Notes: generated from the letters alone by a model not told the origin. Numbered from the stretch's first letter, positions 1 through 8,393 are shown. The stretch is DNA of 20,394 nucleotides from Gammaproteobacteria bacterium (GCA_029880755.1 JAOUNW010000015.1:1-20394), one strand, 5' to 3'. Numbers and translations are program-made.

Positions 1-680
1 CAGGTCATGAAGGCAGTGGGTTCTTTGGCGTACATGAGGTCGTAGGCTAAAGCGTTGTCGTTGAAGAGTGTGTCGGGCAATGGCGGTAGTTCACCTTGCA
101 GACTGGCGGCGGTGCCATTGATGACGATATCAAAAGTTTGTTTGATATCGTCAAAGCCGCTGGCTGTGATGCTACCCAGTTCTGCGAAAACAGTCTTTAA
201 TTCTTCCGCTTTGCTGACCGTGCGGTTGGCGATGTGCAGCAATTTGGGTTGTTGCTCAAGAATGGGCCCAAGAATCCCGCGCACGGCGCCGCCGGCGCCG
301 AGGAGTAAAATGCTTTTGTCTTTTAACGGTGTGTTCAGGTTTTGGGTAATATCGCGCACCAGACCGATACCATCGGTGTTTTCACCGAACAAGGTTTTGT
401 TGTGATTGAACTTGATGGTGTTGACGGCCCCGGCCAGTTCAGCGCGTTTGCTGCGCCGGTCCACCAATTGCCAGGCCTCCAGCTTGTAGGGTACGGTCAC
501 ATTCAGCCCCTTGCCGCCCTGTTGCTGGAAGTCTTTCACAGCGTCAGCAAAGGTGCCGGGCGCCACATCAATAGCGGTGTATTCAATATCCAGTCCACAT
601 TGTTCGGCAAACTGCTGATGGATTTGCGGTGATTTGCTGTGGCCGATAGGGTGGCCCATGACGGCGTATTTGTCTGGCAT
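1..680 (-). CDS. aroE: Shikimate dehydrogenase (NADP+), 3'-truncated by window edge
   Basis: Reduces 3-dehydroshikimate to shikimate with NADPH in the cytoplasmic shikimate pathway. I translated the minus strand from the ATG at 680; 226 codons are present and the last ~45-50 residues of a normal ~272-residue AroE lie off the left edge. Visible motifs: shikimate-binding GHSKSP (residues 13-18), NVTVPYK with the catalytic Lys66, GENTDG with the catalytic Asp103, then the Rossmann loop GAGGAVRG followed by the NRT segment that contacts the NADP phosphate. The start lies 3 bases after the stop of the upstream glutathione transferase gene, with GGA in the preceding AAGGATAACC as a modest ribosome site, so the two are probably co-transcribed. 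The NADP motif and length favour AroE over the YdiB/quinate paralogue. Confidence 0.95.
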   Translation of the reverse strand, partial: MPDKYAVMGHPIGHSKSPQIHQQFAEQCGLDIEYTAIDVAPGTFADAVKDFQQQGGKGLNVTVPYKLEAWQLVDRRSKRAELAGAVNTIKFNHNKTLFGENTDGIGLVRDITQNLNTPLKDKSILLLGAGGAVRGILGPILEQQPKLLHIANRTVSKAEELKTVFAELGSITASGFDDIKQTFDIVINGTAASLQGELPPLPDTLFNDNALAYDLMYAKEPTAFMT

Positions 681-682
681 GG

Positions 683-1282
683 TTATCCTTCCGGAAAAGC
701 GGTGGCCAGAAAGGAATCACGCTGGCAGATGTTTTCATACCAGGCAGCGGTTTTGGGGAAACGACCGCGCCAATCGTGCACCCAACGCAAATCGATATAC
801 GACAAGGCCGCACCCAGGGACATGTCCGCCAGGGTTAAGCGATTGGCTGCCAGGAACTCGCCGCGAATGCGGTCTTCGCTATACTGCATCGCACGTTCGA
901 CTTTCATTTCCTGTTTCTTGATATTGTCCGCCACCTGGCATTCCGGCGTGCGCCGTCCTTCGAGCATACGCGCCACCACAGCATCTGAAATGCCATTGCC
1001 CAGTTCGTGCCAGTTTAAGACAACCCAGCGGCTGTCGTCGGCGGGAATGAATTTTTCACCCGGCAGGCTGTCGATATATTCCACATGCAGGCCGGAATCA
1101 ATAAGCAGCTCACCGCTATCCAGCACCAGCGCCGGGACCTTGCCCAGGGGATTGGCTGCCGCCAGTTCAGTGTTATCCATGGCGGGCGGGCTGACAATAA
1201 ATTCATGCTGGATGTTTTTTTCCGCCAACAGAATACGCACCTTGCGCACGTAGGGGGACGTTAGTGAACCGTAAAGTTTCAA
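683..1282 (-). CDS. Glutathione S-transferase family protein, YibF-like
   Basis: 199 residues, the usual length of a cytosolic GST. The N-terminal thioredoxin-like domain holds TSPYVRK (residues 8-14), with Ser9 in the place of the glutathione-activating residue. NPLGKVPAL contains the cis-proline (Pro50), and IDSG (61-64) is the gamma-glutamyl contact site. An all-helical domain follows. The sequence resembles E. coli YibF (similar TSPFVRK and NPLGKVP segments). The substrate is unknown; the family conjugates or reduces electrophiles with glutathione. The start is TTG, set by an exact AGGAGG six bases upstream. Neighbours are a cupin gene 81 bases upstream and aroE 2 bases downstream. It lacks any sign of being SspA, which has a different catalytic segment. 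Confidence 0.88.
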   Translation of the reverse strand: MKLYGSLTSPYVRKVRILLAEKNIQHEFIVSPPAMDNTELAAANPLGKVPALVLDSGELLIDSGLHVEYIDSLPGEKFIPADDSRWVVLNWHELGNGISDAVVARMLEGRRTPECQVADNIKKQEMKVERAMQYSEDRIRGEFLAANRLTLADMSLGAALSYIDLRWVHDWRGRFPKTAAWYENICQRDSFLATAFPEG

Positions 1283-1288
1283 GACAAA

Positions 1289-1294
1289 CCTCCT
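1289..1294 (-). promoter_or_regulatory. Strong Shine-Dalgarno (AGGAGG) fixing a TTG start
   Basis: On the minus strand AGGAGG is followed by six bases (TTTGTC) and then TTG AAA CTT TAC. This is the full anti-16S match at ideal spacing, so the TTG at 1282 is the start of the glutathione transferase gene. It suggests this gene is translated independently of the cupin gene upstream. Confidence 0.75.
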
Positions 1295-1363
1295 GCAAAA
1301 ACTATTTGAGTTATAACGTTAATCTTAAAGAACAGAGACACCACCCAACCGTGACAGGGTTTA

Positions 1364-1828
1364 TCAATAGGGTGTTCCATCCTTATGCAAAAAAGACCAC
1401 GATCCGTCGGCGTTAAACTGAGCGCGTAAATCGTGCCCAGGATAATCGACCTGGTCACCGCCAGCTCGGTCACCGATTTCAAGATAAGCGACCGGTTCGC
1501 TTGAGCGGTTAACCAGCTGATGGCCGATTCCCTCCCCCTTTTTAAAACCGAAACAATCGCCAGGCTGCATGACATATTCCTCGTCACCCAACACCAGGGT
1601 CGGCGTCCCGCTTACGACATAAATAAATTCATCCTGCGTTAGATGGTGGTGCTGTAACGCTGACATGGCGCCGGGCGCCAGCTCGGTGAAATTCACACCG
1701 AAGTTGGACAGGCCAAAATGATCTCCCAACTTTCTCCTGGTGCGCCCCTGTATCATGGAAGCAAACGGCTCCGGGTAGAGAGACTTTAATTTTGTGGCTT
1801 CAATCTTTTTTGCGGAAAGTGGTTTCAC
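1364..1828 (-). CDS. Cupin-domain protein of unknown function
   Basis: 154 residues, one conserved cupin beta-barrel. Motif 1 runs from Gly53 through HHH (60-62) to Glu67 and Gly74, following the G-x5-H-x-H-x4-E-x6-G pattern. Motif 2 is PGDCFGF (89-95) followed by His103 and Asn107. His60, His62, Glu67 and His103 form a complete metal-binding set, so this is likely a metal cupin, although the ligand or reaction cannot be told from sequence. No signal peptide. The only workable start is GTG at 1828, preceded by AGGGG. The gene begins 9 bases after the ubiA stop, which suggests co-transcription with ubiC-ubiA. A metabolic or sensing role linked to this operon is possible but unproven. Confidence 0.8.
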   Translation of the reverse strand: MKPLSAKKIEATKLKSLYPEPFASMIQGRTRRKLGDHFGLSNFGVNFTELAPGAMSALQHHHLTQDEFIYVVSGTPTLVLGDEEYVMQPGDCFGFKKGEGIGHQLVNRSSEPVAYLEIGDRAGGDQVDYPGHDLRAQFNADGSWSFLHKDGTPY

Positions 1829-1837
1829 GGTCCCCTG

Positions 1838-2716
1838 CTACTGAATATTGAATGAATAATGCACCAACAAGCCGGCAAAGACTGACAGGCCGAACCAGTT
1901 GTTATTAAGAAATGCCTGAAAACATTTTTCAGGCCGGCGCTTGCGAATCAAGGTTTGCTGATAGGCCGCCAGCGCAGCTGCTATTACAAGGCCGGCATAA
2001 TACCAGAGACCCAGGCGCAGCAGTGTACCCACTACCGCCAGCAGACTCAGGGTAATGATATGACTGAACAAAATCATGATGCGGTCGAAACGGCCAAACA
2101 GAATAGCGGTGGATTTCACACCCACTTTTATATCGTCTTCCCGGTCTACCATGGCGTAGGCGGTGTCATAGGCCACGGACCAAAACATGTTGGCGGCGAA
2201 CAACAGCCAGGCAATGGCGGGCACACTATTGGTTTGGGCGGCAAAGGCCATGGGGATACTCCAGCCGAAGGCCATCCCCAGATATACCTGGGGCAGATGG
2301 GTGTAGCGTTTCATAAACGGGTAACTGGCGGCCAGGAATGCACCGGCAAATGACAATGCAATGGTGAGCGGATTCATTAACAACACCAATCCAAATGCTA
2401 CCAGGCACAAAGCCGCAAACAGGATCAGGCCTTCTTTAGGTGACACGCGCCCGGCGGCAATGGGCCGCTCACGCGTGCGCGCCACATGAGGGTCAAAATT
2501 CCGGTCGGCATAATCGTTGATGACACAACCGGCGGAACGCATGAGTACAACACCTGTAACAAACACAAACAACACCAAAAGATCGGGCCTGCCCTCACCG
2601 GCAATCCACAACCCCCAAAGCGTGGGCCACAGCAACAAAAGTATGCCAATGGGCCGGTTCAGGCGCATGAGTACGGCATAGTCACGCAGTTTGTTTTTTG
2701 GCATTACAGCGGACAT
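1838..2716 (-). CDS. ubiA: 4-hydroxybenzoate octaprenyltransferase
   Basis: Integral inner-membrane prenyltransferase that attaches the polyprenyl tail to 4-hydroxybenzoate, the second committed step of ubiquinone synthesis. Both Asp-rich motifs are present: NDYADRNFD (residues 67-75), which binds prenyl diphosphate through Mg2+, and DREDDIKVGVKS (191-202). LMRLNRPIGILLLLWPTLW near the N-terminus is highly characteristic of UbiA, and about eight or nine hydrophobic helices follow. Two starts are possible. The ATG at 2716 gives 292 residues and aligns end-to-end with E. coli UbiA. The ATG at 2704 forms a TAATG junction with the ubiC stop and gives 288 residues. Either way the gene is translationally linked to ubiC, whose product 4-hydroxybenzoate is its substrate. 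Confidence 0.96.
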   Translation of the reverse strand: MSAVMPKNKLRDYAVLMRLNRPIGILLLLWPTLWGLWIAGEGRPDLLVLFVFVTGVVLMRSAGCVINDYADRNFDPHVARTRERPIAAGRVSPKEGLILFAALCLVAFGLVLLMNPLTIALSFAGAFLAASYPFMKRYTHLPQVYLGMAFGWSIPMAFAAQTNSVPAIAWLLFAANMFWSVAYDTAYAMVDREDDIKVGVKSTAILFGRFDRIMILFSHIITLSLLAVVGTLLRLGLWYYAGLVIAAALAAYQQTLIRKRRPEKCFQAFLNNNWFGLSVFAGLLVHYSFNIQ

Positions 2717-3255
2717 TTCTGCACCGGCGGCAAGAAGATTTCTGTCACAAGCAGGGGTTTGTTACTGAGACGAAACACGGAACGCCGGCCCCAAATGACT
2801 TCCGGCGCTGCCTCGCTTGCGCGTGTAGCCAAATTAAACAGTTTGTCCTGTGCTGTCAGGCAGGCAATCTGCACTTCGTCGCGCTGCATACTCGGATCGG
2901 CAAACAGCATGGCGCCCAAAGAACGCGACTTTAGATTGGCCAGCCGCCGCTGCGGACCGGTCAGGGTATCCGGTGGCAGGATAGTACGCGCATACACCCA
3001 GGGCGTGTCGCCACAGTAGAGATATACCTGGCGCACCAACGCATGATTGCCCTGTTTGAGTTGCAATAACCTGGCCTCGTTGCGCATGGGTCGCTGCCAT
3101 TTCTGATTAATCACCTGGACGCGAAAGCCCTGATCACAGTAATAGACAATACGCTGGGTCAGGGAGGCAGTATCCACCAACCAGTGCCAGAGCGATGCCG
3201 GCACAGTGCGTGGCCGTACCCGCGACTGCGGTTGCCACACGGGTTCTCGGCGCAT
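2704..3255 (-). CDS. ubiC: Chorismate--pyruvate lyase
   Basis: Cytosolic enzyme that cleaves chorismate to 4-hydroxybenzoate and pyruvate, the first step of ubiquinone synthesis. 183 residues, slightly longer than E. coli UbiC (165). The extra length comes from the N-terminus and from an insertion before the C-terminal block. The active-site residues are present: Arg75 in LVRQVYLY, Arg90 in YARTILP, and Glu172 in VTEIFLP near the end. WGRRSVFRLSNKPLL is the family's C-terminal signature. The ATG at 3255 has no strong ribosome site. The coding region overlaps ubiA, and recG ends 63 bases upstream. Because UbiC is strongly product-inhibited in E. coli, tight coupling to ubiA makes biochemical sense (inference). 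Confidence 0.93.
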   Translation of the reverse strand: MRREPVWQPQSRVRPRTVPASLWHWLVDTASLTQRIVYYCDQGFRVQVINQKWQRPMRNEARLLQLKQGNHALVRQVYLYCGDTPWVYARTILPPDTLTGPQRRLANLKSRSLGAMLFADPSMQRDEVQIACLTAQDKLFNLATRASEAAPEVIWGRRSVFRLSNKPLLVTEIFLPPVQKCPL

Positions 3256-3318
3256 TGACTGTTTGCTGGTAATAATCGGAATCCTGGTTGACGGTTCTGT
3301 GGTGGTTGGATTCTAACG

Positions 3319-5388
3319 TTAGACGCTGCCGTAGTCTTGTTCGCGCTGGACCCAACGCCGGATTAACGGGGCAATGTGCTCCGGATATTTTGTCTGCAAC
3401 AGGCCGGCGGTTTTTTGGACCGCGGGCAACAGGGCCTGGTCGCGCATCAGATCCGCAATATGGAATTGGGGCATACCGGTCTGGCGGATGCCCAGCAACT
3501 CACCGGGGCCACGCAGCTCCAGATCCTGACGCGCCACCTCGAAACCGTCGTTGGTTTCACGCATGACCGCCAGACGCTTGCGCGCCAGTTCCGACAGGGT
3601 TTGGTACATGAGCACGCACACACTGTCTTCGTGGCCCCGGCCCACGCGACCACGCAATTGATGCAACTGGGACAAGCCCAGGCGTTCGGCGTTTTCGATA
3701 ATCATCAGGGTGGCATTGGGCACGTCCACGCCCACCTCAATCACCGTGGTGGCAACCAGCAGGTCCAACTCGCCCCGCTTGAATCGGGCCATGGCCTTTT
3801 CCTTGTCCGCCGCCTTCATGCGCCCGTGCACCAGACCGATATTCAGCTGGGGCAGGGCCTCTTTAAGTGCTGCCTCGGTATCCGTTGCAGTTTGCAGTTG
3901 CAGGGTTTCCGATTCTTCAATTAAGGGACACACCCAATAGGCCTGACGTCCCTGCTGACAGGCATGTTCGACACGTTGCACGACTTCTGCGCGCCGGTTA
4001 TCGCCGATGACTACCGTGGTGACGGGCTTTCGTCCCGGCGGCAACTCATCGACAACAGAAACATTGAGATCCGCATAAATAGTCTGCGCCAGTGTACGCG
4101 GAATAGGAGTAGCGGTCATGACCAATTGGTGTGGGTAGGTGTTATCGCCACCGCCCTTTTCACGCAATGCCAACCGCTGATTGACACCAAAACGATGTTG
4201 CTCATCCACAATCATTAATCCCAGTTTATGGAACACCACGTCTTCCTGGAAAAGGGCATGGGTGCCAATAATCAATTTACGTTCTCCACTAGCAATAACA
4301 TCCAGCACCGATTGACGAAATTTTTTTGCCTGGCTGCCCGTAAGCAACACCACATCAATACCCAGCGGCTTGAACCAGCGCTGAAAATTCTGCGCGTGCT
4401 GCTCTACCAATAGTTCCGTCGGCGCCATCACCGCCACCTGATAACCGGCTTCGATGGCCTGGGCCGCGGCAGCTGCCGCGATTAAGGTTTTGCCCGAGCC
4501 CACATCACCCTGCACCAGGCGCTGCATGGGAAAGGCATGGGTCAAATCCTGTTGCACTTCTTCAATAACGCGCTGTTGCGCGCCTGTTAAGGAAAAAGGT
4601 AAATGTGCTAACAGTTTTTTGTGGAGCCTGCCCGGCGCTGTTAAATCGGGCGCGCGGTGTTGTTGGTTTTGTGCGCGCTTTTGCTGCATGCTCAACTGGT
4701 GTGCCAGTAACTCTTCGAAGGCCAGACGTTGCTGTGAAGGATGTTGGCCCTGTTGCAACAACGTCGCATCCCGGCTGGACAATGGCCGGTGTACGCCATG
4801 TACGGCATCTTTTAGCGGGGGCAAATTGATTTCCGCCAAGACCTCGGGCGGCAACCACTCATGTATCTTTTCCAGGTAATGATCAAGCGCCTGTTGCGCC
4901 AGTTTGCGAATACCGATTTGATGCACGCCCTCGGTAGTGGGATACACCGGTGTCAGTTCCTCTTCCGCCTTGATCTCCACCTCACCTTCGTAGACCTCGT
5001 ATTCCGGATGCACCATTTCCAGACCGGCCTGGCCTTTACGCACCTCGCCGTAACACTGCAAGGTATTGCCTCGCTGCAAACGCGTTTGCTGCGCTACGGA
5101 AAAATGAAAGAAACGGAGTGTGATAAAACCGGTGCCATCGCTGACGCGGCAGACCAGATTGCGTTTGCGCCGGAACACGACATCAGCCACCTCGATCTTG
5201 CCTACTATCACCGCCTGGTCTCCCGGCTGCAAAGCGCCGATGGCCTGAATGCGCGTTCGGTCCTGATAACGAAACGGTAAATGAAATAACACATCCTGCA
5301 CCGTGTGCAGGTTCATTTTTTTTAATTTATCGGCAACACGCGGTCCGACACCTTTAAGCACTGTCAGAGGCTGACTTTGAATGTCCAT
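3319..5388 (-). CDS. recG: ATP-dependent DNA helicase RecG
   Basis: Superfamily 2 DNA translocase that remodels stalled replication forks and branch-migrates Holliday junctions. 689 residues from the ATG at 5388, close to the E. coli length (693); a TTG two codons earlier is also open. Layout: N-terminal wedge domain with an OB fold (about 1-170), linker, helicase domain 1 with Walker A GDVGSGKT (294-301) and DEQH box (395-398), MTATPIPRT motif III, and helicase domain 2 with QLRGRVGRG (motif VI). The C-terminal TRG region includes GELLGIRQTGMPQF. Nothing is missing. It lies 43 bases after ridA and before ubiC on the same strand. A spoT-recG neighbourhood is common in gammaproteobacteria. Confidence 0.98.
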   Translation of the reverse strand: MDIQSQPLTVLKGVGPRVADKLKKMNLHTVQDVLFHLPFRYQDRTRIQAIGALQPGDQAVIVGKIEVADVVFRRKRNLVCRVSDGTGFITLRFFHFSVAQQTRLQRGNTLQCYGEVRKGQAGLEMVHPEYEVYEGEVEIKAEEELTPVYPTTEGVHQIGIRKLAQQALDHYLEKIHEWLPPEVLAEINLPPLKDAVHGVHRPLSSRDATLLQQGQHPSQQRLAFEELLAHQLSMQQKRAQNQQHRAPDLTAPGRLHKKLLAHLPFSLTGAQQRVIEEVQQDLTHAFPMQRLVQGDVGSGKTLIAAAAAAQAIEAGYQVAVMAPTELLVEQHAQNFQRWFKPLGIDVVLLTGSQAKKFRQSVLDVIASGERKLIIGTHALFQEDVVFHKLGLMIVDEQHRFGVNQRLALREKGGGDNTYPHQLVMTATPIPRTLAQTIYADLNVSVVDELPPGRKPVTTVVIGDNRRAEVVQRVEHACQQGRQAYWVCPLIEESETLQLQTATDTEAALKEALPQLNIGLVHGRMKAADKEKAMARFKRGELDLLVATTVIEVGVDVPNATLMIIENAERLGLSQLHQLRGRVGRGHEDSVCVLMYQTLSELARKRLAVMRETNDGFEVARQDLELRGPGELLGIRQTGMPQFHIADLMRDQALLPAVQKTAGLLQTKYPEHIAPLIRRWVQREQDYGSV

Positions 5389-5431
5389 AAGCAATCAGCG
5401 GCACGCCCTGAAGTAATTCGAGAGAATCTTG

Positions 5432-5818
5432 TCAGACGCCCAGCACCAATACAGCATCCATTTCCACGGCCGCATCCTTGGGCAAAGCCGCCACACCGAT
5501 GGCCGCCCTTGCCGGATAGGGTTCGGAGAAGTATTGCGCCATGACCTCATTAACCAGTGGAAAGTGTGACAGGTCGGTGAGAAACACATTGAGCTTGACC
5601 ACGTCCTTCAGCGAACCGCCTGCCGCCTGCGCTACCGCACTTAAATTATCAAACACCCGGGTGATCTGGGCGCGCATGTCGCCGGTTACCAGTTCCATGG
5701 TATCGGGAACTAATGGTATCTGTCCGGACAAATAAACCGTGTTGTCCACTTTTACTGCCTGGGAATACGTGCCGATGGCCTTGGGTGCCTTATCGGTGGA
5801 AATAATTTTTCGCGTCAC
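5432..5818 (-). CDS. ridA: 2-iminobutanoate/2-iminopropanoate deaminase (RidA/YjgF/UK114)
   Basis: Small trimeric cytosolic enzyme that hydrolyses reactive enamine/imine intermediates released by PLP enzymes such as threonine dehydratase, protecting other PLP enzymes. 128 residues, the standard size. Diagnostic residues are Tyr18-Ser19 in GTYSQAV, SGQIPL (31-36), Arg104 in YPARAAIGVAALP (binds the substrate carboxylate) and Glu119. These match the RidA subgroup rather than Rid2-7. The start is GTG at 5818, supported by GAGG six bases upstream. It lies 53 bases after spoT, from which it is separated by a hairpin at the spoT stop codon, and 43 bases before recG. Confidence 0.94.
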   Translation of the reverse strand: MTRKIISTDKAPKAIGTYSQAVKVDNTVYLSGQIPLVPDTMELVTGDMRAQITRVFDNLSAVAQAAGGSLKDVVKLNVFLTDLSHFPLVNEVMAQYFSEPYPARAAIGVAALPKDAAVEMDAVLVLGV

Positions 5819-5858
5819 AACAAACCTCGCTTGTGGCTATTTAACAGAATGGATCAGG

Positions 5859-5883
5859 AAAGGGTAAGAGCTTACCCTTTTTT
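5859..5883 (+). terminator. Perfect hairpin with T-tract overlapping the spoT stop codon
   Basis: AAAGGGTAAG (5859-5868) and CTTACCCTTT (5871-5880) form an exact inverted repeat around a two-base centre. Allowing a six-base loop leaves an eight-pair stem. On the plus strand GGGTAAG/CTTACCC is followed by six T (5878-5883), a textbook intrinsic terminator, although no plus-strand gene lies upstream. On the minus strand, the direction of spoT, the stem is followed only by TTTCC, so it would be a weak terminator or attenuator between spoT and ridA. The spoT TAA stop lies inside the stem. Confidence 0.6.
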
Positions 5884-8106
5884 ACGAATCAGGCGAATTA
5901 CCGACTCCACGTTGCGCAGACTGCGCATAATTGACGCCAGGTGGGCACGATCGCGCACCTCCACCGTGAAATCCATAGTTGTTGTCTGGCCGTCCTTGTC
6001 TTCGAATTTCACGGCATCAATATTAGAGTCCATATCGGAAATGGCCGATGCCACCGAAGCCAGTACACCCCGCTGGTTTCTTACTTCCAACCGCAGGTTA
6101 ACCGGGAACACGGCTTTAATATCCGGCTCCCACTGGATGTCCACCCACTTCTCGGGATGTTTCCGAAATTCTGAAATGTTGGGGCAGTCTTCCGTGTGCA
6201 CGACGATGCCACGGCCCGAGGACAAATAACCTAATATGGGATCACCAGGGATAGGCCGGCAACAACGGGCGTAACTGACCACCACGCCCTCGGTACCGTG
6301 AATCACCAGGCCATCGGTCTTGGTTGGCTCTGCGGCCGCAACAGCAGTCGTCTTTTCCGGTACCAGCTGGCGCGCCACCATGGGCGCCAGGCGTTTACCT
6401 AAACCGATTTCCTCCAACAAGTCGTCCCAGGATTTAATCTTGAGCGATTGCAATAAGGTATCGCAGTCTTCAATACTGATATCATCCAGCGCCCCATCCA
6501 GCTCGCTCATGGCCTTGTCCAGCAGGCGCTCACCCAGCGCCACCGATTCGCCGCGTTGCTGCGTTTTTAAATATGCCCGGATATGGGCACGCGCTCGACT
6601 GGTCATTGCGTAGTTCAGCCAGGCCGGGCTCGGGCGACCCCATTCTGACGTCAGAATTTCCACGTGATCGCCATTACGCAAGTGCGTGCGCAAGGGAACC
6701 ATTTGATGATTCACTTTGGCGCCGATAGTTTTGTTACCGATATCCGTGTGCACATCGTAGGCGAAGTCAATGACCGTGGCGCCGCGCGGTAACTTCTTGA
6801 TTTCACCGTTGGGAGTGAACACATAAATCTCATCGGGGAACAAATCGATTTTAAGATGTTCCAGAAACTCTCTGGGGTTACCGGCCTTCTGTTGAATGTC
6901 GAGCAGATTCTTGAGCCATTGAAGCGCCCTTTGTTGCGCCTGCTGGGTATCTTTTTCACCAGACTTGTACAGCCAGTGCGCAGCCACACCCACTTCAGCT
7001 ACGTTATGCATGTCCTGGGTGCGGATCTGCACCTCACTGGACAATCCGAACGGACCAAACACGACAGTGTGCAATGATTGATAGCCGTTGGCCTTGGGGA
7101 TGGCAATGTAATCCTTAAAACGCCCCGGGATAGGTTTGTATAAATTATGGATGATACCCAAGGTTCGGTAGCAAGTATCCACCTTGTCCACTGTAATACG
7201 GAAGGCATAAACATCATAGACCTGGTCAAATGGCAGGGTCTTCTCCTTCATTTTTTTGTAAGTGCTGTAAAGATGCTTTTCCCTGCCGGTGACCGTGGCG
7301 CTGATACCTTCCTGCTGAAGCTGGTTGATAATGGCTTGTTTGATTTTCTCCACCACCGCCTTGCGATTGCCGTGGCGTTTTCGCATGACTTCTTGCAGCA
7401 CCCTGTGGCGCATGGGGTACAGTGTTTTGAACCCCAGCTCTTCCAGTTCATAGGCCCATTGGCGCACACCCAGACGATTGGCGATAGGGCCATAAATATC
7501 GAGGGTCTCACGGGCAATACGCCGTTGTTTCTCCCGGGGCAGCGCCATGACGGTACGCATATTGTGCAGGCGATCCGCGAGCTTAATCAAAATAACCCGG
7601 ATATCCCGGGCCATTGCCAGCAACATCTTGCGGAAGTTTTCCGCCTGCTCTTCTTCCTTGGATGAAAACTCGATCTGGTTGATTTTACTGACGCCATCTA
7701 CCAGTTCGGCGACGTCTTGCCCGAACTCAGTGGCCAGTTGCTCCTTGGCGGTTTCCGTATCTTCGATAACATCGTGCAGAATGGCAGCCATAATACTTTG
7801 ACCATCCATGCGCATGCCCGCGAGAATACGGGCCACTTCCAGGGGATGATAGATGTAAGGTTCACCGCTGCGTCGAACCTGGCCTTCGTGGGCCTCGGCA
7901 CCAAAGAGATAGGCACGATAGACATGTGCTATCGTGTCTCGATCCAGGTAGGCTTCAAGATAATCGCACAGCTCGCTGATAAGCAGCCGGCGATCATCCT
8001 GTTCTGTATCAGCTTGCTTCGGGAGCGGCTCCTGTGTCTGCGGCACTGATAACGTCGCCTCCAACTGACTCTGGGGTTTCATCTGCTGCTTCATCTTCTT
8101 CGGCAC
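5872..8106 (-). CDS. spoT: Bifunctional (p)ppGpp synthetase/hydrolase SpoT
   Basis: Controls the stringent-response alarmone (p)ppGpp. Domains, numbered from the GTG at 8106 (744 residues): HD hydrolase with His73, His87, His111-Asp112 in LHDVIEDT and Asp177 in LADRLHNMRT; synthetase with GREKHLYSTYKKM (274-286), RFKD (329-332) and EVQIRT (358-363); TGS (about 425-486); a Cys-Cys motif (615-616) in YARCCRPIPGD; C-terminal ACT (about 670-744). RFKD with an intact HD site marks the bifunctional class rather than RelA. The E. coli protein would begin near residue 40 here. The extra N-terminal segment, polar and Gln-rich, is encoded inside the 3' end of rpoZ. Starts at 8106 (GTG), 8094 or 8082 (ATG) are all possible and all overlap rpoZ; no ATG, GTG or TTG lies between there and the HD domain. 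Confidence 0.97.
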   Translation of the reverse strand: MPKKMKQQMKPQSQLEATLSVPQTQEPLPKQADTEQDDRRLLISELCDYLEAYLDRDTIAHVYRAYLFGAEAHEGQVRRSGEPYIYHPLEVARILAGMRMDGQSIMAAILHDVIEDTETAKEQLATEFGQDVAELVDGVSKINQIEFSSKEEEQAENFRKMLLAMARDIRVILIKLADRLHNMRTVMALPREKQRRIARETLDIYGPIANRLGVRQWAYELEELGFKTLYPMRHRVLQEVMRKRHGNRKAVVEKIKQAIINQLQQEGISATVTGREKHLYSTYKKMKEKTLPFDQVYDVYAFRITVDKVDTCYRTLGIIHNLYKPIPGRFKDYIAIPKANGYQSLHTVVFGPFGLSSEVQIRTQDMHNVAEVGVAAHWLYKSGEKDTQQAQQRALQWLKNLLDIQQKAGNPREFLEHLKIDLFPDEIYVFTPNGEIKKLPRGATVIDFAYDVHTDIGNKTIGAKVNHQMVPLRTHLRNGDHVEILTSEWGRPSPAWLNYAMTSRARAHIRAYLKTQQRGESVALGERLLDKAMSELDGALDDISIEDCDTLLQSLKIKSWDDLLEEIGLGKRLAPMVARQLVPEKTTAVAAAEPTKTDGLVIHGTEGVVVSYARCCRPIPGDPILGYLSSGRGIVVHTEDCPNISEFRKHPEKWVDIQWEPDIKAVFPVNLRLEVRNQRGVLASVASAISDMDSNIDAVKFEDKDGQTTTMDFTVEVRDRAHLASIMRSLRNVESVIRLIRKKG

Positions 8107-8317
8107 TGGTCTCTACTACCGTGTCTTTAAGAATATCACTGGTAACATGACCGTCGGCAATTTCCCGTAGGGCAACAACAGTTGCCTTGTCATTTTCCAG
8201 GGCCACATGGGGTGCGGCGCCAAACATAAGCTGGCGGGCGCGCTTGGCTGCTACCAACACCAACTGAAACCGGTTATCAACATTTTCCAAACAATCTTCA
8301 ACTGTAACGCGAGCCAT
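8009..8317 (-). CDS. rpoZ: RNA polymerase omega subunit
   Basis: Small subunit that helps fold and assemble beta' and, in proteobacteria, forms part of the ppGpp site 1. 102 residues against 91 in E. coli. The conserved core MARVTVEDCLENVDNRFQLV with AAKRARQL and the TVVALREIA segment spans about residues 1-60. The remaining 40 residues are acidic and low in complexity. That tail overlaps the spoT start in another frame. AGAGG lies six bases before the ATG at 8317. Pairing with spoT is conserved in gammaproteobacteria and fits omega's role in ppGpp binding. Confidence 0.95.
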   Translation of the reverse strand: MARVTVEDCLENVDNRFQLVLVAAKRARQLMFGAAPHVALENDKATVVALREIADGHVTSDILKDTVVETSAEEDEAADETPESVGGDVISAADTGAAPEAS

Positions 8318-8393
8318 TCTTTACCTCTTTCATTTTGCAACTGGCAGTTTAGTCCGGGCCGCCCCGTGAGAGAGGGCCGCAAAGGAACCTTAG

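Noticed and set aside
639..1253. 204-codon plus-strand open frame over the glutathione transferase gene
   Set aside because: Antisense shadow of a gene with clear family motifs and a strong ribosome site.
7147..7665. 172-codon plus-strand open frame inside spoT
   Set aside because: Entirely antisense to the conserved hydrolase/synthetase coding sequence; the codon pattern of the real gene explains it.
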